From Actinomycetes bacterium (GTDB lineage: Bacteria > Actinomycetota > Acidimicrobiia > Acidimicrobiales > Microtrichaceae): a stretch of 45,704 bases of DNA. Shown here piece by piece: positions 28,023-37,305 of the stretch. A program made the position numbers and the translations under genes. Each line of letters begins with the position of its first letter. Position 1 is the first letter of the stretch. The stretch lies in NCBI GenBank assembly GCA_029782335.1, contig JAKOVA010000023.1, forward strand, positions 1-45,704. The letters are read 5' to 3'. The notes under the pieces are model-generated. The model worked only from the letters and a program-made list of their open reading frames with translations, was not told the origin of the DNA and made no database searches.

Positions 28023-29468
28023 TCAGGGAAGCTGCAGCGACTTGGTCTCCAGGAACTCCTCGAGACCGAACACGCCTCGCTCGCGGGTGTTGCCCGACTG
28101 CTTGTAACCGCCGAAGGGAGCCGTGGTATTGAACGCGGCGCCGTTGATGTCGACCTGACCCGTGCGCATCCGCTTCGCGACCGCCTTGGCCCGTTCGACA
28201 TCGGCCGACTGCACCGCGCCGCCGAGGCCGAACACCGTGCCGTTCGCGATCCGCACGGCGTCGTCGTCGTCCTCGTAGGTCATGATCGACAGGACCGGCC
28301 CGAAGATCTCCTCCTGGGCGATGGTCATGTCGGGCGTCACGCCGGCGAACACGGTCGGCTTCACGTAGAAGCCTTTCTCGAACTCCTCCGGCTGCTCCGG
28401 GCCGCCGACCAGCAGCGTCGCTCCCTCGTCGATGCCCTTCTGGATGTAGCCGCGCACTGTTTCCTGCTGTGAGCGGGACACCATCGGACCAAGACCGTGG
28501 AACAGCGCCATCGGATCGTCGAGCGTCGCATGCGGATCGACGAGGGTGAGCTGGGATGCCTCGGCAACGATTGCGTCGAGGAACTCCTGCTCGCGCGACC
28601 TCGGGATGAGCACGCGGGTGAGCGCGGAGCACGTCTGGCCGGAGTTCAGCATGCAGCCGAACACCGCGCCCATGGCGATCGCCGCCGGATCGGCGTCGTC
28701 GAGGATGACGTTCGCCGACTTGCCGCCGAGTTCCAACCCGACGCGCTTGACCGTGTCGGCGGCGTCCTTGGAGACCTGGGCGCCGACCGGACCCGATCCG
28801 GTCAACGACACCATGTCGACGTCCGGGTGGGTGGCGAGGGCCGTGCCGACCTCGGAGCCGGAGCCGATCACCAGGTTGAAGACCCCGGCGGGCAGGCCTG
28901 CCTCGTGGATGACCTCAGTGAGGATGATCGCGTTGAGCGGCGTCAGGCTTGCGGGCTTGAGCACCACCGTGCAACCGGCTGCGAGCGCGGGACCGACCTT
29001 GCAGACGATCAGATACAGGGGGTAGTTCCACGGCGTGATCGCGCCGACGACACCGATCGGCTCCTTCACGATCAGGCTGTTGCCGTGGGTCTGTTCCCAC
29101 TCGTAGGTCTCGATGAGCGAGGCGTAGGTCTCCCAGTCGCCAACCGACAGTCCGGCCTGCACCATCTCGGCGAATGCCTTGGGAGAGCCGACCTCGCCGG
29201 AGATGACCTCGGCGATCTCGGAGAATCGCGCCGTCAATCCGGCGCCGATGTCACGCAGGTACTTCGCACGTACGTCGACCGGCGTCTGCGACCACGACTC
29301 GAACGCGGCGCGGGCTGCCGCGACCGCTGCGTTGGTGTCGGACGTGCCGCCCTGCGCGACGCAGGCCATTACCTCCTCGGTCGCCGAATCGATGACCTCC
29401 AGCGGCGGCTTCGAGTCGATGGGCGCCACCCACTCGCCGTTGATGTAGAGGTGTTCGTAGTCCTTCAC
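28023..29468 (-). CDS. NAD(P)-dependent aldehyde dehydrogenase
   Basis: This 481-residue enzyme oxidises an aldehyde to the acid. It has the typical order: [16 protein letters not shown], the cofactor loop [11 protein letters not shown], the general-base Glu in [11 protein letters not shown], the nucleophile Cys in [11 protein letters not shown], and [10 protein letters not shown] near the C-terminus. It resembles the broad-substrate aldehyde dehydrogenases common in Actinomycetota. The GTG start has AAGGGGG a few bases upstream. It is divergent from icd and convergent with the amidase; an amide-to-acid or aldehyde catabolic link with the amidase is possible but unproven. Confidence 0.94.
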   Translation of the reverse strand: MKDYEHLYINGEWVAPIDSKPPLEVIDSATEEVMACVAQGGTSDTNAAVAAARAAFESWSQTPVDVRAKYLRDIGAGLTARFSEIAEVISGEVGSPKAFAEMVQAGLSVGDWETYASLIETYEWEQTHGNSLIVKEPIGVVGAITPWNYPLYLIVCKVGPALAAGCTVVLKPASLTPLNAIILTEVIHEAGLPAGVFNLVIGSGSEVGTALATHPDVDMVSLTGSGPVGAQVSKDAADTVKRVGLELGGKSANVILDDADPAAIAMGAVFGCMLNSGQTCSALTRVLIPRSREQEFLDAIVAEASQLTLVDPHATLDDPMALFHGLGPMVSRSQQETVRGYIQKGIDEGATLLVGGPEQPEEFEKGFYVKPTVFAGVTPDMTIAQEEIFGPVLSIMTYEDDDDAVRIANGTVFGLGGAVQSADVERAKAVAKRMRTGQVDINGAAFNTTAPFGGYKQSGNTRERGVFGLEEFLETKSLQLP

Positions 29469-29544
29469 GTGGCCCCCTTGAGCGCGTCGAGCTGTGGATC
29501 CGAGACTACCCCGGGTATTCCGGTTGCCGCTCCGGCCGCACCGG

Positions 29545-29562
29545 CAACTTGTGTCGAAGTTG
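29545..29562. promoter_or_regulatory. inverted repeat in the aldh-icd intergenic region
   Basis: CAACTT and AAGTTG flank a 6-bp centre in the 129-bp divergent region. A TAnnnT hexamer (TATTGT, 29563-29568) abuts it on the icd side, so it could be an operator. The regulator is unknown. Confidence 0.35.
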
Positions 29563-29597
29563 TATTGTCACTGATCCCGAGACCAGCGAGGTATGAG

Positions 29598-30815
29598 ATG
29601 TCGAAGATCAAGGTCACCAACCCCGTCGTCGAGCTCGACGGCGACGAGATGACCCGCATCATCTGGGCGTTCATCAAGGAGCAGTTGATCCTCCCCTATC
29701 TCGACATCGACCTGAAGTACTTCGACCTGGGCATCGAGAGCCGCGACGCCACCAACGACCAGATCACCATCGACAGCGCGAACGCGATCAAGCAGTACGG
29801 CGTCGGGGTCAAGTGCGCGACCATCACCCCCGACGAAGCACGGGTCGAGGAGTTCGGCCTCAAGCAGATGTGGAAGTCACCCAACGGGACGATCCGCAAC
29901 ATCCTCGGCGGTGTCGTGTTCCGCGAGCCGATCATCTGCTCGAACGTGCCGCGTCTCGTTCCGGGGTGGACCAAGCCCATCGTCATCGGCCGCCACGCCC
30001 ACGGCGATCAGTACAAGGCCACCGACGTGAAGATCCCCGGGGCCGGCACGGTGACGCTCACCTACACGCCCACCGACGGTTCCGAGCCGATGGAACTCAC
30101 GGTCGTCGACATGGACGCGGCGGGCGGCGTGGTCATGGGGATGTACAACTTCAACGAGTCGATCCGCGACTTCGCCCGTGCGTCACTGCGCTACGGCCTC
30201 GATCGCGGCTATCCCGTCTACCTGTCCACCAAGAACACGATCCTCAAGGCCTACGACGGCGCCTTCAAGGACCTGTTCGTGGAGGTCTACGAGACCGAGT
30301 TCCAGGCCGACTTCGAGGCGGCCGGGCTGACCTACGAGCACCGCCTCATCGACGACATGGTCGCCGCAGCGCTCAAGTGGGAGGGCGGATATGTGTGGGC
30401 GTGCAAGAACTACGACGGCGACGTGCAGTCCGACACCGTCGCGCAGGGTTTCGGCTCGCTCGGCCTGATGACATCGGTGCTGATGACGCCCGACGGCTCC
30501 ACCGTCGAGGCCGAGGCTGCCCACGGCACGGTGACGCGGCACTTCCGCGAGCACCAGAAGGGCAACCCCACCTCCACCAACCCCATCGCGTCGATCTTCG
30601 CCTGGACGGGCGGCCTCAAGCACCGCGGCAAGCTCGACTCCACCCCCGAGGTCGTCGGTTTCGCCGAGACACTCGAGAAGGTGTGTGTGGAAACGGTGGA
30701 GAGCGGCAAGATGACCAAAGACCTGGCGATCCTCATCTCCAAGGATCAACCGTGGCTCACCACCCAGGAGTTCCTCGCCGCGATCGACGAGAACCTCCAG
30801 GCGAAGATGGCCTGA
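29598..30815 (+). CDS. icd: NADP-dependent isocitrate dehydrogenase
   Basis: This 405-residue enzyme converts isocitrate to 2-oxoglutarate and CO2. It is the homodimeric type II (eukaryote-like) form, not the E. coli Icd form: it begins [20 protein letters not shown] and contains [13 protein letters not shown] (substrate Ser/Asn/Arg), [40 protein letters not shown] with metal-binding Asp, and the NADP loop [17 protein letters not shown]. The ATG at 29598 has GAGG 6 nt upstream; a much longer in-frame extension is a shadow. It is alone in its unit, ending before a hairpin shared with metF. Confidence 0.96.
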   Translation: MSKIKVTNPVVELDGDEMTRIIWAFIKEQLILPYLDIDLKYFDLGIESRDATNDQITIDSANAIKQYGVGVKCATITPDEARVEEFGLKQMWKSPNGTIRNILGGVVFREPIICSNVPRLVPGWTKPIVIGRHAHGDQYKATDVKIPGAGTVTLTYTPTDGSEPMELTVVDMDAAGGVVMGMYNFNESIRDFARASLRYGLDRGYPVYLSTKNTILKAYDGAFKDLFVEVYETEFQADFEAAGLTYEHRLIDDMVAAALKWEGGYVWACKNYDGDVQSDTVAQGFGSLGLMTSVLMTPDGSTVEAEAAHGTVTRHFREHQKGNPTSTNPIASIFAWTGGLKHRGKLDSTPEVVGFAETLEKVCVETVESGKMTKDLAILISKDQPWLTTQEFLAAIDENLQAKMA

Positions 30816-30821
30816 GGCACC

Positions 30822-30859
30822 ACGCCAGCGCCGCCAGCGCCACCGGCGGCAGGCGGCGT
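30822..30859. terminator. bidirectional hairpin, icd/metF
   Basis: An inner GCCGCC/GGCGGC stem (9-nt loop) is extended by an outer ACGCC/GGCGT pairing. It lies wholly in the gap between the convergent stops of icd and metF. Confidence 0.55.
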
Positions 30860-30861
30860 CG

Positions 30862-31713
30862 TCAGAGCGGACCCAGCAACTCCATGACGCCGATGGTCGC
30901 CTCCGGGCGGTTGAGGCAGTAGAAGTGCAGGCCCGGAACGCCAGCGTCGAGCAACCGTGAGCACAGCTCTGCGGTCGCGTCGACCACGATCTTCAGGCGG
31001 TCGCGCTCGTCACGCGCTGCATCGACCCGCTCGGCGAGCCGTTCAGGGAACCGAGCACCGTTCATCGCCGCGAACCGACGAATCGATGTCGGGTTCGTCA
31101 ACGGCATGATCCCCGGCAGGATGGGCCGCTCACAGCCCAACGACTCGAGGTCGTCGAGCATCGCGAAGTAGTCGTCTGCCTCGTAGAAGAACTGCGTGAT
31201 CGCGAAGTCGGCGTCACGCAGCTTGGCCGCAAGATGCCGTCGATCCTCGGCTCGGTTCCCCGACCGCGGATGCACCTCGGGGAACGCGGCGACCCCGACC
31301 GCCAGGTCACCGCGCTCACGAACCAACTCGACGAGTTCCGACGCGTACGTGAAGTCGCCCTGTGGGTCACTGCCGTCGGCCGGTGGGTCGCCCGCGAGCG
31401 CCAAGACGTTGTGGATCCCGGCAGCGACGTACTCGTCGAGCAAGGCGGTCAGCTCGGCACGGGTGTGGCCGATGCAGGTGAGATGCGGCATCGCCGGGAA
31501 CGGCTGGGCCGCGTTGATGCTGACCACGATGTCGCGGGTCACGTCCCGAGTTGACCCGCCCGCGCCGTAGGTCACCGACACGAACGAGAGCTGCAGCGGC
31601 CGCAGCGCGTCGAGGGTCGCATCGAGTTGTGTGCGACCCTCTGCCGTCTTCGGTGGGAAGAACTCCACCGACAGCGTCGGGCCGGCCGCGAGCAGGTCCG
31701 GGATGGCCGTCAT
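30862..31713 (-). CDS. metF: methylenetetrahydrofolate reductase
   Basis: This 283-residue FAD enzyme reduces 5,10-methylene-THF to 5-methyl-THF for methionine synthesis. It has the N-terminal SVEFFPPKT with the catalytic Glu, SVTYGAGGSTRD, HLTCIGHTRAEL, NVLALAGDPP and the FAD/folate-contact ITQFFYEADDY. The C-terminal GLHFYCLNRPEAT is standard. ATG 31713 fits the family N-terminus and has TAACCT 8 nt upstream; the frame stays open 30 bp further. It is divergent from the HAD phosphatase with only 20 bp between. Confidence 0.94.
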   Translation of the reverse strand: MTAIPDLLAAGPTLSVEFFPPKTAEGRTQLDATLDALRPLQLSFVSVTYGAGGSTRDVTRDIVVSINAAQPFPAMPHLTCIGHTRAELTALLDEYVAAGIHNVLALAGDPPADGSDPQGDFTYASELVELVRERGDLAVGVAAFPEVHPRSGNRAEDRRHLAAKLRDADFAITQFFYEADDYFAMLDDLESLGCERPILPGIMPLTNPTSIRRFAAMNGARFPERLAERVDAARDERDRLKIVVDATAELCSRLLDAGVPGLHFYCLNRPEATIGVMELLGPL

Positions 31714-31721
31714 CGTGTGGG

Positions 31722-31727
31722 AGGTTA
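31722..31727 (-). promoter_or_regulatory. -10 box of metF (leaderless)
   Basis: TAACCT on the minus strand lies 8 nt before the metF ATG. The same bases hold the GGGAGG-type ribosome-binding site of the divergent HAD gene. Confidence 0.4.
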
Positions 31728-31733
31728 GGTGCC

Positions 31734-32354
31734 GTGAACGCACAGCCCGCCATCGACCTCGTGATCTGGGATATCGGCAACGTCCTGGTGCGCTGGGATG
31801 TCCGCGCGCTCTATCGGACCATCTTCGACGACGCCGACGAGATGGAACGCTTCCTCACCGAGGTGTGGACCGACGAGCGCAACGCTCGTTGCGATCGCGG
31901 TGAGCACTACGCCACGGTGATCGCCGAGGCGGTGGCGGAGTTCCCTCGCTACTCGGAGGCCATCCACGCCGCGTTCGACCGGTGGATCGAAACCATCCCC
32001 GGTGAGGTACCGGGGTCGCTCGAGCTCCTCCGCGACGTGAAGGCCACCGGCACCGCCATGTGGGCGCTGTCGAACTTCTCCCCAGAGACCTTCCCGATGA
32101 TCGACGGTCGTTATCCCCACTTCGACGAACTCGACGGGATGGTGCTGTCGGGCCATGTCGGCGTCGCGAAACCGGAGCCGGAGATCTACCGCATGGTGTT
32201 GGATCGCGCTGGGGTCCCTGCGGAACGTGCCGTCTTCTTCGACGACTCGATCGCCAATGTCGAAGGTGCCCGCAACGTCGGCATCAGGGCCTTCCTCTTC
32301 ACCGACGCCCCGGCCGCCCGTCACGATCTGCGCCGCAGCGGGTTGGAGATCTGA
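31734..32354 (+). CDS. HAD-IA family hydrolase
   Basis: This 206-residue phosphatase has all HAD motifs: motif I LVIWDIGNVLVRWD (nucleophile Asp), motif II ALSNFS, motif III Lys in GHVGVAKPEPEIY, and motif IV VFFDDSIANVEGA. The cap is a small helical bundle (about residues 25-90), as in YihX-like sugar-phosphate phosphatases. The GTG at 31734 follows GGGAGG by 9 nt. Its substrate, probably a small phosphorylated metabolite, is not identifiable. It converges on purH with a hairpin between. Confidence 0.88.
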   Translation: MNAQPAIDLVIWDIGNVLVRWDVRALYRTIFDDADEMERFLTEVWTDERNARCDRGEHYATVIAEAVAEFPRYSEAIHAAFDRWIETIPGEVPGSLELLRDVKATGTAMWALSNFSPETFPMIDGRYPHFDELDGMVLSGHVGVAKPEPEIYRMVLDRAGVPAERAVFFDDSIANVEGARNVGIRAFLFTDAPAARHDLRRSGLEI

Positions 32355-32357
32355 GCC

Positions 32358-32372
32358 GCGCCGAGTCGGCGC
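32358..32372. terminator. bidirectional hairpin, HAD/purH
   Basis: GCGCCG and CGGCGC form a 6-bp stem with a 3-nt loop in the 24-bp gap between convergent stop codons. Confidence 0.45.
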
Positions 32373-32378
32373 CGGCGT

Positions 32379-33875
32379 TCAGTGCTTGAAGTGGCGCTCG
32401 CCGGTGAAGACCATGGCCATCCCGGCTTCGTTCGCCGCCGCGATCACCTCGTCGTCTCGGATGGAGCCGCCGGGTTGAATCACGGCAGTCGCCCCCGCCT
32501 CCGCGGCGGCGTCGAGGCCGTCGCGGAACGGGAAGAACGCGTCCGACGCGCACGCCCCACCGGCGGCACGGCCCGCCGCCTTCTCCGCGGCGATCCGTCC
32601 GGCGTCACGCCGATTCTGTTGGCCGGCACCGATGCCAACCGCCTGGCCATCTTTGACGAGGACGATCGTGTTCGATGTCACCCGAGCGGCGACGCGCCAC
32701 GCCACTTCGAGATCGAGCCACTCCGCGTCGGTCGGGGCCCGATCCGTGACGACCGTGCAGGTCGAGCGGTCGAAGCTCACGCTGTCGGTGCTCTGCACCA
32801 GCAGGCCACCCTCGATGCTGCGGAGTTCCAACGCCGACGGCCGTGGCGGTCGAGCCGTGAGCACCCGCAGATTCTTCTTCTCGGTGAGCACCTCGATCGC
32901 TCCTGGCTCGTAGTCGGGCGCGATGACCACCTCGGTGAACACCGGCGCCAGCGCTTCGGCGAGCGCGACCGGCATCGGCCGGTTGACTGCGACGATCCCG
33001 CCGAAGGCCGAGGTCGGGTCGCACTCGTGAGCTCTGCGGTACGCGGTGGTGATGTCGTCGGCGACCGCAGCTCCGCACGGGTTGGCGTGCTTGATGACGA
33101 CCGCCGCCGGCGCGTCGCCCAGGCTCCATGCCAGTCGCCACGCAGCGTCCGCGTCGTACACGTTGAGATACGACATCTCCTTGCCGCCGTGTTGGGTCGC
33201 TGCATCCCAACACGAGTCCCCGAAGCTGTACCGAGCCCCGACCTGATGGGGGTTCTCGCCGTAGCGGAGCGATTGCGCGCGGGTCGCCGCAAGGTGCAGC
33301 GACGCAGGGAGCGGGTCATCCGACTCCGATGCCGCGTCGAACCAGTCCACGATCGCAGCGTCGTACGCGGCGGTGTGCGCGAAGGCCTTGCGAGCGAGCC
33401 GGCGACGAAGGCCGAGGGACAACTTGCCCTTGAGGGCCAGCTCACCGAGCACCTCGTCGTAGTCACCTGGATCAACCACGACGGCAACGTGCGCGAAGTT
33501 CTTCGCCGCAGCGCGGACCATCGCCGGGCCGCCGATGTCGATGAGTTCGACCGACGGGTCGGTTCCGAACGGGTAGAGGTTGCCGACGACGATGTCGATG
33601 AGCGAGATGTCGTAGGTCTCGAGATCCGCGCGGTGGGCGGGATCGTCACGATCGGCCAGGATCCCGCCGTGAACCTTCGGATGCAGGGTGACGACACGGT
33701 GGCCCAGCATCGCCGGATATCCCGTGAACTCGGCAACGTCGACGACCGGCAGCCCGGCGTCAGAAATCGCCCGGGCCGTTCCTCCGGAGGACACCAACTC
33801 GACACCCAGTTCGTGGAGGCGTCGAGCGAGATCGACAATTCCGGTCTTGTCGTAGACGCTCAGCAGGGCTCTCAT
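32379..33875 (-). CDS. purH: bifunctional AICAR transformylase/IMP cyclohydrolase
   Basis: This 498-residue enzyme does the last two steps to IMP. The N-terminal MGS-like cyclohydrolase domain begins MRALLSVYDKTGIVDLARRL and has HPKVHGGILADR. The C-terminal transformylase has RYGENPHQ, the catalytic KHANPCGAAVA, SAFGGIVAVNRP, and SDAFFPFRDGLDAAAEAG with IQPGGSIRDDEV. The ATG at 33875 overlaps the purN stop as ATGA; a longer open frame runs into purN but is a shadow. It uses 10-formyl-THF, tying it to the folate genes here. Confidence 0.97.
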   Translation of the reverse strand: MRALLSVYDKTGIVDLARRLHELGVELVSSGGTARAISDAGLPVVDVAEFTGYPAMLGHRVVTLHPKVHGGILADRDDPAHRADLETYDISLIDIVVGNLYPFGTDPSVELIDIGGPAMVRAAAKNFAHVAVVVDPGDYDEVLGELALKGKLSLGLRRRLARKAFAHTAAYDAAIVDWFDAASESDDPLPASLHLAATRAQSLRYGENPHQVGARYSFGDSCWDAATQHGGKEMSYLNVYDADAAWRLAWSLGDAPAAVVIKHANPCGAAVADDITTAYRRAHECDPTSAFGGIVAVNRPMPVALAEALAPVFTEVVIAPDYEPGAIEVLTEKKNLRVLTARPPRPSALELRSIEGGLLVQSTDSVSFDRSTCTVVTDRAPTDAEWLDLEVAWRVAARVTSNTIVLVKDGQAVGIGAGQQNRRDAGRIAAEKAAGRAAGGACASDAFFPFRDGLDAAAEAGATAVIQPGGSIRDDEVIAAANEAGMAMVFTGERHFKH

Positions 33876-34450
33876 CGGCGTGATCCTTCCAACAACGCGG
33901 GGTCGGCCACCACGTCGCGGATCGTCTCGACGTACAGGCGGCGTTCCACCTCCTTGATCCGTTCGTGCAGCGTGGCTTCGTCGTCGTCGGGCAGCACCTC
34001 GACGGTCCCCTGGGCGAGGATCGGGCCGTCGTCGACCTCGATCGTCGCGACGTGCACCGTGCAGCCCGTGACCTTCACCCCCGCAGCGAGCGCGTCGCGC
34101 ACGGCGTGCCAACCCTTGAACGCGGGGAGGAGCGCGGGATGGGTGTTGATGATCCGGCCCGCGAATGCCCCGAAGGCGGGCGCTCCCAGCACCGTCCCGA
34201 ACCCCGCCATGACCACGAGATCGACGGCGTTCGACTCGAGCACGTCGACGACGAGCTTCGTGTAGCCGTCTCTGTCGAAGGTCGCGCCGAAGTCGTGACG
34301 CTCGACGAGCACGCAGTCAACCCCGTGTGCGGCGGCGATCTCCTGTGCTCGACACGGACGGTCGACGACGACCACCTCCACGGGAAGACGGGCCGTCAGA
34401 ATCGCATCGAGCAGCGTCCCTGATCCGGACGCCAAGACAGCCAGCCGCAT
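33872..34450 (-). CDS. purN: phosphoribosylglycinamide formyltransferase
   Basis: This 192-residue enzyme transfers a formyl group from 10-formyl-THF to GAR, the third step of purine synthesis. Active-site residues are the Asn and His of INTHPALLPAFKGWHAV and the Asp of VDDGPILAQG. The N-terminal loop reads ASGSGTLLDAIL where E. coli has GNGSNLQ, as in mycobacterial PurN. The ATG at 34450 fits the family N-terminus. It forms a purN-purH operon with a 4-bp overlap and is divergent from the FKBP gene. Confidence 0.95.
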   Translation of the reverse strand: MRLAVLASGSGTLLDAILTARLPVEVVVVDRPCRAQEIAAAHGVDCVLVERHDFGATFDRDGYTKLVVDVLESNAVDLVVMAGFGTVLGAPAFGAFAGRIINTHPALLPAFKGWHAVRDALAAGVKVTGCTVHVATIEVDDGPILAQGTVEVLPDDDEATLHERIKEVERRLYVETIRDVVADPALLEGSRR

Positions 34451-34531
34451 TTCCCGCAACCTACCAGTGGCGTCCGACCGCCCTGCACCCCGGACCATCG
34501 GGCCCGCGCCGAGACACCTTGGCGCGGCGAC

Positions 34532-34537
34532 TACGGT
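34532..34537 (+). promoter_or_regulatory. -10 box of the FKBP gene
   Basis: TACGGT lies 8 nt before the GTG at 34546, again without a ribosome-binding site. Confidence 0.4.
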
Positions 34538-34545
34538 GCCCGGCC

Positions 34546-35103
34546 GTGTTCCGACGATTCACCCTCCGGTCCGTGTCCATCCTCGCGCTTGCCGCCCTCT
34601 TGATGCTCAGCGCGTGCGGTGACGACGAGTCGACCGCCAGCCGCAACAACGCACCGACAGACGATTCGTCGAACGCCCCGAGCGGACAGAACTTCGACGC
34701 CGCCACCACCACCGCTCCCGCGGCACTCGCGGAGATCGAGGCGCGCGGCAAGCCGACGGTGACGGTCCCCGATCAGCCGGCGACCGAACTCAAGATCATC
34801 GACGACGTCGTGGGAACCGGCGCCGAGGTCAAGCCCGGCGACAGCGTCACCGTCCACTACGTCGGGGTCGGCCAACAGTCCAAGCAGGAGTTCGATTCTT
34901 CGTGGAAGCGCGACGAAACGATCTCGTTTCCGCTCAACGCCGTGATCAAGGGTTGGACCGACGGACTCGTCGGCATGAAGGTCGGCGGTCGCCGGACCCT
35001 CATCATCCCCGGTGAACTCGCCTACGGGCCGGCGGGCCGCCAGCCGGCGATCGGCCCCAACGAGACGCTCGTGTTCACGATCGACCTCGTCGGGGTCAAC
35101 TGA
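34546..35103 (+). CDS. FKBP-type peptidyl-prolyl isomerase lipoprotein
   Basis: This 185-residue secreted lipoprotein has a basic N-terminus, a hydrophobic helix and a lipobox LSAC at about residues 22-25. A Ser/Asn/Ala-rich linker (26-70) leads into an FKBP domain (about 75-185). The FKBP core is visible as GDSVTVHYVGV, FDSSW, FPLNAVIKGWTDGLVGMKVG and GRRTLIIPGELAYG. It should catalyse proline isomerisation during folding of exported proteins, anchored outside the membrane. The GTG at 34546 gives a clean signal peptide and has a -10 box 8 nt upstream. Confidence 0.93.
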   Translation: MFRRFTLRSVSILALAALLMLSACGDDESTASRNNAPTDDSSNAPSGQNFDAATTTAPAALAEIEARGKPTVTVPDQPATELKIIDDVVGTGAEVKPGDSVTVHYVGVGQQSKQEFDSSWKRDETISFPLNAVIKGWTDGLVGMKVGGRRTLIIPGELAYGPAGRQPAIGPNETLVFTIDLVGVN

Positions 35104-35113
35104 GCGACCGCCG

Positions 35114-35144
35114 AGGAGTTGCCGCCGTCAGGCGGACAACTCCT
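35114..35144. terminator. bidirectional hairpin, FKBP/sucD
   Basis: AGGAGTTG-CCGCC and GGCGG-A-CAACTCCT pair over about 13 bp with a one-base bulge and a 4-nt loop. The sucD stop codon sits in the loop, and its last codons form one arm. Confidence 0.6.
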
Positions 35145-36030
35145 TGACGATCTCGACCATCAACTCACCCGCCTCGGTCGGGTTTGCACCGACCCGCACG
35201 CCGGCGGCGGTCAACGCCTCCATCTTCGCGGCTGCGGTGCCCTTCCCGCCGGAGACAATCGCCCCCGCGTGGCCCATCTTCTTGCCGGCCGGCGCCGTCT
35301 GTCCTGCGATGTAGGCCGACAGCGGCTTGGTCACCGACGAACGGATGAACTCGGCCGCTTCTTCCTCGGCGGAGCCGCCGATCTCACCGATCATCATGAT
35401 CGCGTGGGTGTCGGGGTCGGCCTCGAACGCCTGGAGGCAATCGATGAAGCTGGTTCCCGGCACCGGATCGCCGCCGATACCCACACATGTCGTCACGCCG
35501 ATGCCCTGGAGCTTCAGTTCGTAGAGCGCCTGGTAGGTGAGCGTGCCGGAACGGCTGACGATGCCGACGTTGATCGCTCCCGGCTCGGCCTCCTTCGCGA
35601 TGTGGCCGGCGGTGATGCCGATGTTGCACTTGCCGGGGCTGATGATGCCCGGGCAGTTCGGACCCAACAGGCGGACGTTGGGGAAGTCGCGCCGCAGCTT
35701 GTTGAAGAACCACGCCTCGTCGTGTGCCGGCACGCCCTCGGTGATGCACACGATGAACTCGACGCCGCCCTCGGCGGCTTCCATCACCGCCGCCTTGACG
35801 CCGGCTGCGGGAATGAAAATGCAGCTCGCGTTGGCGCCGGTCTCGGCAACGGCCTCCGCGACGCTCGCGAAGACGGGAATGCCGTCAACGTCGGTGCCCG
35901 CCTTCTTCGGGTTCGTGCCGCCGACCACCTGCGTGCCGTAGTCGCGGTTCAGCAGGCCGTAGTAGCGGCCCTGGCTCCCCGTGAGCCCCTGGTAGATGAC
36001 CTTGGTGTTCTCGTCGACGAAGATCGCCAT
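35128..36030 (-). CDS. sucD: succinyl-CoA synthetase alpha subunit
   Basis: This 300-residue subunit forms the phosphohistidine intermediate of succinyl-CoA synthetase. It has the CoA-binding N-terminus ([15 protein letters not shown], then GTNPKKAG), [48 protein letters not shown], and the active His in [16 protein letters not shown]. It starts 14 bp after sucC, so the two are one operon. The enzyme makes ATP or GTP from succinyl-CoA and links the TCA cycle genes icd and sdhCAB found here. Confidence 0.97.
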   Translation of the reverse strand: MAIFVDENTKVIYQGLTGSQGRYYGLLNRDYGTQVVGGTNPKKAGTDVDGIPVFASVAEAVAETGANASCIFIPAAGVKAAVMEAAEGGVEFIVCITEGVPAHDEAWFFNKLRRDFPNVRLLGPNCPGIISPGKCNIGITAGHIAKEAEPGAINVGIVSRSGTLTYQALYELKLQGIGVTTCVGIGGDPVPGTSFIDCLQAFEADPDTHAIMMIGEIGGSAEEEAAEFIRSSVTKPLSAYIAGQTAPAGKKMGHAGAIVSGGKGTAAAKMEALTAAGVRVGANPTEAGELMVEIVKELSA

Positions 36031-36044
36031 CGTTCTGTGCTCCT

Positions 36045-37184
36045 TCAGGCCTTCGCCAGTTCGACGACCGTGCGGGCCGCATCCAACATCGTGGGTTCCA
36101 TCCGGAGCTTGTCTCCCAGATGGGGCTCGAGGATCGCCCGGCCCTCCTCGGCGTTGGTGCCGTCGAGGCGAATGACGATCGGGCTCGAAATGTCGATCTG
36201 ACCCAGGGCGGTGATGATGCCGTTGGCGACCTCTTCGCCACGGGTGATGCCGCCGAAGATGTTGATGAAGATCGACTTCACCAGCGGGTCGTTGTCGATG
36301 ATCGTGAGTGCCTTGACGAACTTGTCGGCATCGGCGCCGCCACCGACGTCGAGGAAGTTCGCGGGAGATCCACCCACCTGGTTGACCACATCGAGGGTGC
36401 TCATCGCGAGCCCGGCACCGTTGGCGATGATGCCCACGTAACCGTCGAGACCGACGTACTGCAGATCGGCCTCGTGCGCAGCCTGCTCACGGCTGTCGCG
36501 CTCCTGGGTCGCCTCGTACTCGGCCCAGTCGTGGCGGTACGACGCGTTGTTGTCGAGGGTGACCTTGGCGTCGAGGGCGTGAACCTCGCCGCTGGGCTTG
36601 AGGATCAGTGGGTTGATCTCCGCGAGATCCGCGTCGCCGTCGGTGTAGGCCGTGTAGAGCTGCTTGAGGATCGCGACCGCTCCCTCCACGGCGTCGGGGT
36701 TGAGCTTTGCGGCGGCGACCCACTCACGCGCCTGCGCGTCGGTGAGCCCGTCGACGGGGTCGATCCAGATCTTGGCGATGGCGTCGGGGTTGTCGACCGC
36801 GACCTGCTCGATCTCGACGCCGCCCTCCGCCGACAACATGCCGAGATGCTTCTTGGCCGAGCGGTCGAGAGTGAAGCTGGCGTAGTACTCCTCCGCGATG
36901 TCGGAGGCGTGCTCGATCCAGAGGCGCTTGACGATGTGGCCTTTGATGTCGAGGCCGAGGATGTTGCCGGCGTGGAGGCGTACCTCGTCCGCGTCGTTCG
37001 CGAGCTTCACCCCGCCGGCCTTACCCCGGCCGCCCACCATCACCTGCGCCTTGACCACCACCGGGTAGCCGGCTGCCTCAGCGGCGGCGACCGCCTCGTC
37101 GACCGTGTCGGCAACCCCGCCCGGAGACACCGGGATGCCGAAGGAAGCGAAGAACTGCTTTCCCTGATACTCGAACAGGTCCAT
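36045..37184 (-). CDS. sucC: succinyl-CoA synthetase beta subunit
   Basis: This 379-residue ATP-grasp subunit binds nucleotide and succinate. It starts [20 protein letters not shown], has the ATP-grasp loop [21 protein letters not shown], the metal-binding [22 protein letters not shown], and the C-terminal [12 protein letters not shown] and [22 protein letters not shown] site lies 9 nt before the ATG. It is the first gene of sucCD. The ATP versus GTP preference cannot be read from the sequence. Confidence 0.97.
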   Translation of the reverse strand: MDLFEYQGKQFFASFGIPVSPGGVADTVDEAVAAAEAAGYPVVVKAQVMVGGRGKAGGVKLANDADEVRLHAGNILGLDIKGHIVKRLWIEHASDIAEEYYASFTLDRSAKKHLGMLSAEGGVEIEQVAVDNPDAIAKIWIDPVDGLTDAQAREWVAAAKLNPDAVEGAVAILKQLYTAYTDGDADLAEINPLILKPSGEVHALDAKVTLDNNASYRHDWAEYEATQERDSREQAAHEADLQYVGLDGYVGIIANGAGLAMSTLDVVNQVGGSPANFLDVGGGADADKFVKALTIIDNDPLVKSIFINIFGGITRGEEVANGIITALGQIDISSPIVIRLDGTNAEEGRAILEPHLGDKLRMEPTMLDAARTVVELAKA

Positions 37185-37252
37185 GGACCGAAACCCTCCG
37201 CTCTCGACAACTGGCCACGCCGGACGGATTCGGCCGTCTCGACACGCTGGGC

Positions 37253-37258
37253 GATACT
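37253..37258 (+). promoter_or_regulatory. possible -10 box of the Rieske-like gene
   Basis: GATACT, 47 nt before the ATG at 37306, is the only TATA-like hexamer in the 121-bp region divergent from sucC. No Shine-Dalgarno site precedes the ATG. Confidence 0.25.
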
Positions 37259-37305
37259 AAGGAGTCCCGACCGGTGGCCCCAACCCGACACCGGCGACCG
37301 CTGCC

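Noticed and set aside
32382-34265. 627-codon plus-strand open frame
   Set aside because: It mirrors purH and purN, both clear on the minus strand.
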